Assembly: GCA_025353725.1 (NCBI GenBank)
Contig: JANXOF010000061.1
Span: 62,001 to 126,000 of the forward strand
Length of the DNA stretch: 64,000 bases
From: Polyangiaceae bacterium
GTDB taxonomy: Bacteria > Myxococcota_A > Polyangia > Polyangiales > Polyangiaceae
Reading direction: 5' to 3'
The position numbers were made by a program, and so were the translations under genes. Positions 34,952 through 42,209 of this stretch are shown here, one piece after another. The notes under the pieces were generated by a model. That model was not told the origin of the DNA. It saw only the letters and a list, made by a program, of their open reading frames with translations, and ran no database searches. Positions within the stretch are counted from its first letter, which is position 1. Each line of letters opens with the position of its first letter.

Positions 34952-35664
34952 GCATAGCCACGATTTTCGATTTTAACGGCGTTCTTGTCGATGACGAGCT
35001 GGTGCATCTTGCATCTTTCTGTGAAGTCCTCGAGCCGCTTGGTATTTGCCTAGATGCTGTTACCTACGAGGCGCGCTATATCGGTTTTGATGACGCGGGT
35101 GCGTTTGCGGCCATCTTGAAAGATGCCGGCCGTACGCCGACTTCGGCGGATATTACGCGCCTCATCGATGCGAAAAAGCCCATCTACATGGCTCGCATTC
35201 GCGAGAGTCTCGTCGTCTTCGAAGGCGCAGCCGACATTGTCCGGCGGCGTGCTCGGCTGGGCGTCGTAGGTGTTGTGTCCGGAGCGCTAAGGCACGAGAT
35301 TGAGCACGCGCTCGGCGTCATCGGCGTGCGCAACGAAATAGCGTTTATCGTAAGTGCCGAAGATACGGCACGCTGTAAGCCAGACCCCGAAGGCTACATT
35401 CTCGGTCTGCGGGCTCTCGGCGAGCCGGTATGCATCGGAGGCGGAAAGGGAGTGGTTGTGATTGAGGACTCGGTAGCAGGCATTGAGGCAGCGAAGTCTG
35501 CCGGCCTTCGCTGCGTGGCGGTGGCGCACTCGCATCCTGCCGCTCGCCTTCGCGCGGCGGGCGCGGACCTCGTCGTAGACCGACTCGCGCTACTCACCGA
35601 CGCGATGCTGGACGAACGCGTTTACGCCCGAGGGCCGTCGAGTGGAGGCCCGAGCGACCGATGA
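34948..35664 (+). CDS. HAD-superfamily hydrolase (beta-phosphoglucomutase-like)
   Basis: 238 residues; start overlaps the preceding stop (ATGA). HAD motif I is 'TIFDFNGVLVDDE', motif II lies in 'VVSGALRHE', motif III lysine in 'RCKPDPEGY', and motif IV in 'VVIEDSVAGIEAAKSAGL'. The cap is helical as in beta-phosphoglucomutase and related phosphatases. The second Asp of motif I (DxD) is Asn here; that residue is normally the general acid/base, so activity may be altered, though some HAD families carry Asn. Its position between a PEGA-barrel gene and a GH113-like gene suggests a sugar-phosphate substrate, which is inference only. Confidence 0.82.
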   Translation: MSIATIFDFNGVLVDDELVHLASFCEVLEPLGICLDAVTYEARYIGFDDAGAFAAILKDAGRTPTSADITRLIDAKKPIYMARIRESLVVFEGAADIVRRRARLGVVGVVSGALRHEIEHALGVIGVRNEIAFIVSAEDTARCKPDPEGYILGLRALGEPVCIGGGKGVVVIEDSVAGIEAAKSAGLRCVAVAHSHPAARLRAAGADLVVDRLALLTDAMLDERVYARGPSSGGPSDR

Positions 35665-36821
35665 ACCTTACGCGCGCGCGCGCGCTGGCGGTCGCCGCGC
35701 TCCTCGTCACGTCGGGCGACACCCCCGCAGACGCAGCCACGCCGGATCGGGTGGCCGATGGGTGGCGCGAGTCTGGTCGAGACGCGATTCGCGGCATGAC
35801 GATAGGACCCATCGAGAGCGGGTATCACCCAGGAGTTGGCTATGGCAGCGAGGCCTTCGGGCTGACGCTCGACGAATGCGTACGCGCCGGGTCGACGTGG
35901 GTAGCGATAACGCCCTTCGGCCGCGTGGCGGACCTTCGCGGTCGTGGGGTCGACCCGACGTTCGAGCGGCCGCTTGCCGAGAGCCGCGCGGACGTTCGCC
36001 GCGGGATAGCGATGGCGCACGCGCGTGGTCTATCCGTCATGCTCGTTCCTCACCTTTGGGTCGAGTCCGGTGAGTGGCGCGCCATGATCGACCCGCTGAC
36101 GGACGCGGCGTGGGAGACGTGGACGCGCAGCTACGGAGCGTTCGTTAAAGGGTGGGCTGAAGTTGCAGCGGGCTCGCATGTCGAGCTTTTCTCGGCGGGC
36201 GTCGAGCTCCGATCGTGGGTGACGACGCCGCGCGCGCCAAGCTTCGCCGCGCTCGTGCGCGAATTACGTGGCATCTACAAGGGTCTAATTACGTATTCTG
36301 CCAATTGGGATGATGTCGACACCACTGTCGTGCTCGGTGAGCTCGATGTCATTGGCGTGAATGCGTTTTATCCGCTCGCCTTTCGTGATGGCGCCCCGTT
36401 TGCGGATCTGCTCCAGGGGGGGAAGCGAGTGCAGGCAAAAGTTCGCGGCCTCGCGGATCTGTGGCACAAACCCGTTCTTTTTACGGAAATCGGCTACACG
36501 ACGCGGCGTGACCCTGCGATACGGCCCTGGGAGTGGCCGGACGCCATGTCGGGCGTCGCTGTCGATGAGCATGCGCAGGCGGATGCGTATCGCGCGCTTA
36601 TTGCGCCGCTTCTCGACGAGCCGAGCTTCATGGGGCTCTTCGTGTGGCGCGTCTATGCCGACCCTGACGACGTGTCGCAGGAGGCTGAGTGGGGGTTTTC
36701 GCCGCGCGGAAAGCTTGCCGAACTCGTGGTCCGTGATGCGTTTGCGACGACCTGGGCCGGCGACTCAAGACGTCGACATGGCTGGGCTCCGGCGGCGCGC
36801 ATACCGGGCTTCTATCCCTAA
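35661..36821 (+). CDS. GH113-like glycoside hydrolase
   Basis: 386 residues with a short signal-like N-terminus ('RARALAVAALLVTSGDTPAD'). The TIM-barrel of the GH113/GTA family is visible: 'MTIGPIESGYHP', 'STWVAITPFGRVADL', 'GLSVMLVPHLWVESGEW', 'HVELFSAGVELRSWV' (likely acid/base Glu), 'ELDVIGVNAFYPL' and 'PVLFTEIGYTTRRDPAIRPW' (likely nucleophile Glu in TEIGY). Family members include beta-mannanases and enzymes of capsule or teichoic-like polymers. A (CG)7 run at 35671-35684 occupies codons 4-8. It overlaps the next gene, a polysaccharide deacetylase, by 44 bp, so the two probably act on the same polymer. Confidence 0.82.
   Translation: MNLTRARALAVAALLVTSGDTPADAATPDRVADGWRESGRDAIRGMTIGPIESGYHPGVGYGSEAFGLTLDECVRAGSTWVAITPFGRVADLRGRGVDPTFERPLAESRADVRRGIAMAHARGLSVMLVPHLWVESGEWRAMIDPLTDAAWETWTRSYGAFVKGWAEVAAGSHVELFSAGVELRSWVTTPRAPSFAALVRELRGIYKGLITYSANWDDVDTTVVLGELDVIGVNAFYPLAFRDGAPFADLLQGGKRVQAKVRGLADLWHKPVLFTEIGYTTRRDPAIRPWEWPDAMSGVAVDEHAQADAYRALIAPLLDEPSFMGLFVWRVYADPDDVSQEAEWGFSPRGKLAELVVRDAFATTWAGDSRRRHGWAPAARIPGFYP
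35671..35684. repeat. Dinucleotide repeat (CG)7 near a gene start
   Basis: Seven CG units immediately after the third codon of the glycosidase gene. A change of one unit would shift the frame. The frame is open as given. Confidence 0.9.
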
Positions 36822-38007
36822 CGCTTCGCTAAGCGTGGCGGTTTTAGCCGCATTTCTAGCGAGCTTGTTGGCCCTTGTCCCTGCTGGTTTCGTACGATTC
36901 CCGCACTCCATGGTGAGCGTGTTTCGAGCCACATTTTACGCCGTCTGCCTCGCGGCGGGATCGTGGCTTGGTGTAGGCAAACCGAGCCTCGAGCAGGTTC
37001 GCGCGGAACTAACCCAAGCAACAAACTCCATCGAGACGATGCTCCACGTCCGCGTTGCAGAGCCGGCGGAGGAGCCCCACGCACGCGCGACCGAAGACGT
37101 CGCTCCCACGCTGCGGCCTGATTTAGGCGACGTTCCCTCGATGCGACCGTGGCCAGCTCTGAACGCCGAAGCCAGTATCACCAAGGCCTGGATGGTCGCT
37201 GAAGGTCCTGCGTACGCGAAGGGAAGCGGGCGGCGTCTCGTCACCCTCACATTCGACGACGGCCCGTCTCCGGAGAGCACGCCGAAGGTTCTTTCGGTCC
37301 TTGCGAGGCACAACGTGCACGCTTCGTTTTTCGTCATCGGCCGGTACCTCGACGGCGACGCAGAGCGCGCCAAAGCCTCGCGCGATACGCTCAAGCAAGT
37401 CGCCGCGGCGGGGCATCTCATCGGCAACCACGGCTATGACCACGTACCGCTGACGTCGATAACGCATACTCAGGTGCTCGAACAGCTTGACCAAGGAGCG
37501 GCGTCCATCGAGCGCGTCACGGGAAAGCGACCGCTTTTGTTTCGGCCGCCCTACGGGAAGCTCGACGCTTACGGCGAAAATGCCGTGCGTGAGCGCGGTC
37601 TTGACCTGCTGCTTTGGAGTGTCGAAAAGCAGGATATGAAGCGCGCCGACGCCCATGCCATTTTTCGCGAGGTAGTGAATCAGATTCACTACAAGCAAGG
37701 CGGCATTGTGCTGCTCCACGACATTCGCTCCACGTCGATTACCGTGCTTCGCGAGTTGCTCGACTGGTTGGAGCTCCACGCTTGGGACCCCAAGCACCCG
37801 TCGCGTCGCGGCTACGAGGTCGTCGACTTACCGACCTACCTACGCGAGGTGGCCTCGTCTCCGCTCCCGTACGCCACACGCGACGAGCTAGAACGCGCCC
37901 GCGAAGCGACGGAATCCTCGCGACCTGCGCGCCATGCCTCGAACCTAAGTCGACGAGCAACGCGCCTAAAAGCGACGGATAGTCGAAAGATGAAGGTTGA
38001 AGACTGA
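36778..38007 (+). CDS. Membrane-anchored polysaccharide deacetylase (NodB family)
   Basis: 409 residues from the ATG at 36778, which lies inside the preceding gene; the longer upstream reading is an overlap artefact. Two hydrophobic segments near the N-terminus ('LAAFLASLLALVPAGFV', 'VFRATFYAVCLAAGSWLG') anchor it. The NodB domain spans about 155-345: 'LTFDDGPSPEST', 'IGNHGYDHVPL' (metal His pair), 'RPPYGKLDAYG', 'LLLWSVEKQDM' and 'GGIVLLHD'. It would remove N-acetyl groups from an extracellular polysaccharide. The basic C-terminal tail of about 35 residues has a decayed copy 2.4 kb downstream. It ends the six-gene operon beginning at 31454. Confidence 0.88.
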   Translation: MAGLRRRAYRASIPNASLSVAVLAAFLASLLALVPAGFVRFPHSMVSVFRATFYAVCLAAGSWLGVGKPSLEQVRAELTQATNSIETMLHVRVAEPAEEPHARATEDVAPTLRPDLGDVPSMRPWPALNAEASITKAWMVAEGPAYAKGSGRRLVTLTFDDGPSPESTPKVLSVLARHNVHASFFVIGRYLDGDAERAKASRDTLKQVAAAGHLIGNHGYDHVPLTSITHTQVLEQLDQGAASIERVTGKRPLLFRPPYGKLDAYGENAVRERGLDLLLWSVEKQDMKRADAHAIFREVVNQIHYKQGGIVLLHDIRSTSITVLRELLDWLELHAWDPKHPSRRGYEVVDLPTYLREVASSPLPYATRDELERAREATESSRPARHASNLSRRATRLKATDSRKMKVED

Positions 38008-38117
38008 GCGAACAGGTTTGAAAGTCTTCTTCATGCGACAAAAAAAGAACTCGATCGCCTTTTTTACCGGGGCTACACGCGTGGCCGCGAGGCCCTTGAT
38101 CTGCTATCCTTAATGGA

Positions 38118-38873
38118 GTGTCTGCGTACGCTCGCCAACGTCCTTCGCAGCTCCCAACCGGCGTGCGGTACACGCGACCCGCTGTCCCTTTGCATTTTCC
38201 AACCGAGGCGGAGATGCCCGAGACCACCGTGCATCTCGTTCTCCGAACGTTTCTCTACCAACTCCTTCGATTCGCATTCGGCGACTCGTGCTGTGTTGGC
38301 AGTGGTCAGTTCGTTTATTGGCGCGCCGCGGATCCAAAGACTTGCCTTGCGCCAGACCTGTTCTTGAAGCTCGGCGTCCCCGCCGCTCACTTCGATTTTT
38401 GGAAAACCTGGGAGCGCGGCACCCCGGAACTCGCCGTCGAGATCGTCAGTCAGAGCGACCGCGAAGCCTGGGACGAAAAACTTGCAAAGTACCAGGACCT
38501 CGGGGTTCGCGAGCTCCTGCGCTTCGACGCCGAAGCCCAGGTGGGCGCGCGGCTTCGTGCGTGGGACCGCGTCGACGATGACCTCGTGGAGCGCGCGCTC
38601 TCGGGCGACGCCGCCGAAAGCTTCGTCGTGGGGCGCTTTTGGGTCGTGGCGGAGGTCGACGGCGTCCGCGGTCTGCGACTGGCGGAAGACGCGGGTGGTC
38701 GGGTCTTGGTTCCCTCCCCTGTCGAGGCGGCGACCCGCGAGACGGAGGCCGCCAATCGCGAGAAAGAGGCCGCCAACCATGAGAAAAAAGAAGAGACGCG
38801 ACAGCGCCAGCAAGCGGAGCAACGCGTGCGGGAACTCGAAGCGGAACTCAAGCGCCACAACAAGCTTGGTTAA
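38118..38873 (+). CDS. Uma2-family (DUF820) restriction-endonuclease-fold protein
   Basis: 251 residues from a GTG at 38118. The PD-(D/E)xK-type core is seen as 'CLAPDLFLKLG' (Asp), 'ELAVEIVSQSDREAWDEKLA' (Glu and Lys) and 'KYQDLGVRELLRFD'. The C-terminal 45 residues are a repetitive coiled coil ('TREKEAAN'-like units, 'QRQQAEQRVRELEAELKRHN'), usual in Uma2 proteins of bacteria with large genomes. Their biological role is unclear; many are multi-copy and have been suggested to be mobile-element or nuclease related. It stands alone, between the deacetylase operon and 655 bp of gene-poor DNA, which fits an accessory insertion. Confidence 0.85.
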   Translation: MSAYARQRPSQLPTGVRYTRPAVPLHFPTEAEMPETTVHLVLRTFLYQLLRFAFGDSCCVGSGQFVYWRAADPKTCLAPDLFLKLGVPAAHFDFWKTWERGTPELAVEIVSQSDREAWDEKLAKYQDLGVRELLRFDAEAQVGARLRAWDRVDDDLVERALSGDAAESFVVGRFWVVAEVDGVRGLRLAEDAGGRVLVPSPVEAATRETEAANREKEAANHEKKEETRQRQQAEQRVRELEAELKRHNKLG

Positions 38874-39528
38874 TCCTTGTTTTAGCTCGGAAAATTCTGC
38901 ACTCACGGTGTGGGGCTCGCGCGTCCGGCGTTCTCGCGCGCGCTTCTTGCGCAGCGTCGCGACTGCCGCGTGAAGCAAGCTGGTCGCGTCAAGCAGCACG
39001 TGACGTCACCTTGCGAGTGTCGCGCGACTGGCGTCCACGGTCTTCTCATAGGCTTGTACGCTGGCAAGGGGGGCTCGAGCCACGCATCGCGACTAAGCGT
39101 CGTGCCGCGCCGCCCGAGTCGCATGCAGGATGCACGAAGTCACTTGAAAGGAGAAAGCCGTGAGTTCCTCGGCGGCGCGGCGTTCGAGCGGCCGTGATCG
39201 TCCGCTTGGCCGGAGGCGGAGGCAGGCGAGGCCGCGCTCATGCTGGCGCGGACGGCGGACGGGGTGACGACGAGCTCGCTTGTCGCGACAGGCGTGGCGA
39301 CTTCGTCGAGTAGCCACTCGAACGGCTGCCGAAAGCGCTGCTTACGTCCAAGGCCGTGCGGTTACGTGTAACGCATAAGCCGATCTCCCGACTACCGCGC
39401 CGGCGATACGAGAGCGGCAAGCATGGGCACGCCTTTGGTGGGGATCATGCGGAACGTCGGTCGCGAGGATGCGCCTTTGTCAGTTCGTGTCATTTGTTGT
39501 CGTCGATGGCGGCGGTAGGGTGGCCGAC
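38874..39528. other. Gene-poor accessory stretch
   Basis: 655 bp with no convincing gene. A strong ribosome-binding sequence (AAAGGAGA, 39147-39154) stands 5 bp before a GTG at 39160 that opens a 35-codon, Arg-rich reading ending at 39267; the product looks non-natural. On the minus strand a short tail-like reading ends in 'SVQAYEKTVDASRATLAR' near 39010, possibly a gene remnant. A TTGTTG / TAGGGT pair, 16 bp apart, ends 7 bp before the next ATG and may be its promoter. Confidence 0.4.
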
Positions 39529-40272
39529 ATGAACGTGCTTCGACGCTCGGTGGTTCTCTCCGTGTTCGTCACGCTTATGGCAAGCTTCGGGGCCAGTCGT
39601 GCGGGCGCGCAACCCATGACTCAGGGCACTCCGTCACAACCGCCGCCTCATGCGGGTGAGGTTTTGACCACCCAAAGTGGCTCCGTCGAGTTGGCGGAGC
39701 CTACCCCTTTTGCCGCGCCGCAGAGCTTGGCAGCGCCGAGCGGACAAGCGCAAACACGCGACGGTCCCGATAACCGCAAGCGAGTTTTGATTGCGCTCAA
39801 TCCCCTCGGAGTCATTATTTCTCGGTATAGCCTCCAAGTCGAGGTGCTCCCCCTGGCTCACCACGCCGTCACTCTCAACCCTTTTCTTACGAGCGGCGCA
39901 GCGTTTGACGATAGTTTTTTAGGCTCCGAAGCGTTTACGGGCTACGGCGCGGAGCTTGGTTATCGCTACTACTCGAATGCGCGGGGTCCCAAAGGCTTTT
40001 TTGCCGGATCGTCACTCCTCCTTTCGTCTTACACGCTGAGGTCAGCGTCCAGCGTCTCACCCGGATCGTTTGCCTCGTTCGGCGGAGCGCTCGACGTTGG
40101 CGGCCAAACTGTCATCGGCCCTGGCTTCACGCTAGGAGCGGGCTTTGGGCTTCAGTACACGACCGATGGCGGCAGGACGACGAGCGGCAAGCCCCTGACC
40201 GGCGCAGCCGCCCTCATCGCTGGAGGCGGCGTTCGACCACGCTTCCTGTTTTCCGCCGGCTTTGCGTTCTAG
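39529..40272 (+). CDS. Outer-membrane beta-barrel protein
   Basis: 247 residues from the ATG at 39529, giving a signal peptide ending 'SFGASRAGAQP'. A Pro/Gln/Ser-rich segment of about 50 residues precedes a barrel-like domain of about 170 residues: 'NPLGVIISRYSLQVEVLPLA', 'GYGAELGYRYYSNARGP', 'GGALDVGGQTVIGPGFTLG', ending in 'PRFLFSAGFAF' with a terminal Phe, as expected of outer-membrane barrels. No enzymatic or transport signature is evident. A shorter upstream extension to 39469 lacks a signal and was dropped. Confidence 0.75.
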   Translation: MNVLRRSVVLSVFVTLMASFGASRAGAQPMTQGTPSQPPPHAGEVLTTQSGSVELAEPTPFAAPQSLAAPSGQAQTRDGPDNRKRVLIALNPLGVIISRYSLQVEVLPLAHHAVTLNPFLTSGAAFDDSFLGSEAFTGYGAELGYRYYSNARGPKGFFAGSSLLLSSYTLRSASSVSPGSFASFGGALDVGGQTVIGPGFTLGAGFGLQYTTDGGRTTSGKPLTGAAALIAGGGVRPRFLFSAGFAF

Positions 40273-40361
40273 AGAAGACAAGTCATCCTTGAAGCAGACG
40301 ACACCGCAGCGCTGCGTACCTGCATGAACGTCGAACGCCAGCCCCGCATGATCATCTCAGA

Positions 40362-40481
40362 GGGGAGCGCGCGCACGAAGCGACGGAATTCGCGCGATCT
40401 GCGCGCCGCGGCTCGCACCTAAGTCGACGAGGCACGCGCCTGGAAGCGAGGTAGAGTCGAGGCATGACGGCCGAGGATTGA
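40362..40481 (+). pseudogene. Decayed copy of the deacetylase C-terminus
   Basis: Positions 40375-40481 align without gaps to 37901-38007, the last 107 bp of the polysaccharide deacetylase; by hand count 84 of 107 bases match (about 78%). Read in the corresponding frame the remnant gives 'GERAHEATEFARSARRGSHL' then 'SRRGTRLEAR', an internal stop, and a terminal ED before a second stop, versus 'LERAREATESSRPARHASNL' and a terminal ED in the intact gene. No start or catalytic domain is present. The rest of the 317 bp gap 40273-40589 shows nothing I can name. Confidence 0.65.
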
Positions 40482-40589
40482 CCTAAGCACGCGCCGAACT
40501 GTGAGCGGGCGGTCAGCGCTCGAATGGCGGTAGATTCGTCGTCAAAAGACTATCTAAGGCGGCGCAGCGCGAAGAACGCTTCGGCGCCT

Positions 40590-41006
40590 CTATACCGGCC
40601 CTTCATCGCGGCGGCGGTGCTCGGTGCCTTCGCCGGCAGTGATAAATAGTGCAGTGGCTTCGGCACGCACGTCAGCCCTGTGCCAAACGCCACGCGGATT
40701 GATCATCGCTTCGTAGCGGTTGAGCGTGACGGTAGCTGTGCCCGTTGAGAGCTCCTGGTGCAGCGTGATTTCGCCGTCGAGGCACACGACAAGCTCTTCA
40801 CCTTTGGGATGCATCTCCCAACTATCCCAAGGTACGCCAAAGGTGTGCACGCTGACCAATCGGCCCTCCGCGCCGTCGCCGCCGTGCCTCGCACCGTAAG
40901 CCGCATACCAATCCATGTCGCCGGTAAATCTTGCTTGCTCCACGACTTGCGCACCAAGCGCGAGATGAACGGGAAAGTTACTAAGGTCAAATTTCGCTTT
41001 CTGCAT
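40590..41006 (-). CDS. Cupin-domain protein
   Basis: 138 residues from the ATG at 41006; an in-frame ATG at 41108 would add 34 residues of less natural sequence. The cupin core is evident: 'FGVPWDSWEMHPKGEELVVC' (H and E of motif 1 in altered spacing), 'LDGEITLHQE', 'VTLNRYEAMINPRGVWHRAD' (second motif with G-x-W-H-R) and 'EATALFITAGEGTEH'. Small cupins bind a metal and serve as isomerases, dioxygenases or sensors. No neighbour suggests the ligand. It lies in an island of AT-richer, probably acquired DNA. Confidence 0.75.
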   Translation of the reverse strand: MQKAKFDLSNFPVHLALGAQVVEQARFTGDMDWYAAYGARHGGDGAEGRLVSVHTFGVPWDSWEMHPKGEELVVCLDGEITLHQELSTGTATVTLNRYEAMINPRGVWHRADVRAEATALFITAGEGTEHRRRDEGPV

Positions 41007-41115
41007 GCACGTCAGTTTCTCATGAACCCGCGAAACGTGCTCCAAAAGGCCCTCAAACTTCCGAACCGTTGGACTCAGCGGATTCCTGCTTTCAGGTGTC
41101 GTCTTCATCCGCTTC

Positions 41116-41137
41116 GTTCTCGGCTCCAGCCGAGAAC
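41116..41137. promoter_or_regulatory. Perfect 10-bp inverted repeat upstream of the cupin gene
   Basis: GTTCTCGGCT (41116-41125), CC, AGCCGAGAAC (41128-41137). It lies 110 bp before the preferred cupin start and 8 bp before the alternative one. No T-run follows on either strand, so an operator is more likely than an intrinsic terminator. The remaining 41007-41332 gap is unannotated and turns AT-rich after about 41250. Confidence 0.5.
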
Positions 41138-41332
41138 AAGGCTAGGTTTTGCCCAATCCATGCGCCAAAGGAAATGCCAGGTCCTGCGCACGGCGAGCCA
41201 TCCGCCCATGCGCGCACTAGCGGAGGGTCTGAGTTAGTCGAGAGGTCGAATAATCTCGCCACGCACTTTAAGTTTATTGAGAGCAGATGCTTATTTGTTT
41301 ATTGCGCTGGGCGCTTGGGTTTTGGTCAATTC

Positions 41333-42088
41333 CTAAAATCGCGCGAAGACGACAGCTTCGTGCTCCGTCCAAGTCGTTCTTCCCGTCTGCTGTCCCGAAG
41401 ATCGCAACGTATTTAGTCGAACGCATGAATTGGTAAGTACGACGGTCGGTCCAATTTTCTTGATGTAAGAACCCGATTCGCAGGGTGAGCCACATTGTCC
41501 AACAGTAATAGTGCCTTCCCACTGTGTATTGGGATCACGGTTAATAAAATTTGTTCGGTATGCCGACTCGCCGAGAGCCACGACAACGTCGGTACCTCTC
41601 TGTTTCAAATTTAAGTCGTATAGCCTGTTCATGTTGGGTACCGTAGTCCACGCATCGCACTCAGTACTGCGTGAGCGCTGCACGCATTCCCGTGACCGGA
41701 TGTATTCCTTAGCCGTCGTCACTACCACGCTGACCGCGAGGAACGGGAAACGGCGCTCAGCCTCGTCAATCGTCATTGGGGCACCCGTGCACGAAGCGTT
41801 GGAGAAGAGGTCGTTCGAGTCTTGGCTATCAGGACTTTCCGTCCTTTGGCTGACGGGCTTGCACGCTTGCCCTTGAGCTATCTGCGCTGACGTCGCGACT
41901 TCCCAGCGGCCGTCGGAACAGCGCACGTTGAAGGCGCCGTCCTCGCGTCTCGTGATCGATACGGCATCGGAGAGGATGGCCGATTCCGCGCTTTCGGCGT
42001 TCTCCGCGGCTTCCGTGGACGATGCGCAAGCGCCTCCGCTGACGCCGAGTCCTATGGCGATGAGCAAACCGAAAAACCGTGATTTCAT
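41333..42088 (-). CDS. Hypothetical lipoprotein in AT-richer DNA
   Basis: 251 residues from an ATG with a GGAGAT ribosome-binding site 5 bp upstream. A lipoprotein signal ('GLLIAIGLGVSGGAC') is followed by an acidic Ala/Glu/Ser linker and a globular part containing six cysteines, e.g. 'FNVRCSDGRWEVATS', 'FSNASCTGAPMTIDEAERRF', 'SRECVQRSRSTECDAW' and 'TVGQCGSPCESGSYI'. An even number of cysteines suggests disulfides and a secreted, surface-exposed fold. I recognise no family. The 3' half is visibly richer in A and T than neighbouring genes, with unusual codons, consistent with horizontal acquisition. Confidence 0.7.
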   Translation of the reverse strand: MKSRFFGLLIAIGLGVSGGACASSTEAAENAESAESAILSDAVSITRREDGAFNVRCSDGRWEVATSAQIAQGQACKPVSQRTESPDSQDSNDLFSNASCTGAPMTIDEAERRFPFLAVSVVVTTAKEYIRSRECVQRSRSTECDAWTTVPNMNRLYDLNLKQRGTDVVVALGESAYRTNFINRDPNTQWEGTITVGQCGSPCESGSYIKKIGPTVVLTNSCVRLNTLRSSGQQTGRTTWTEHEAVVFARF

Positions 42089-42209
42089 GGGGTATCTCCT
42101 TCGGCGGACGGTGTCCGCGCGTGTGGCGTACCCGATTAGCTACGGAGGTTTGACAGCCGACCTTCCCTAGGTCGCCGCAGGTTTTCGCCAGGCGACCCCG
42201 TGACGACTC

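Noticed and set aside
38073-38999. 308-residue minus-strand frame
   Set aside because: It is antisense to the Uma2 gene, whose sense frame has clear nuclease motifs and a natural composition.
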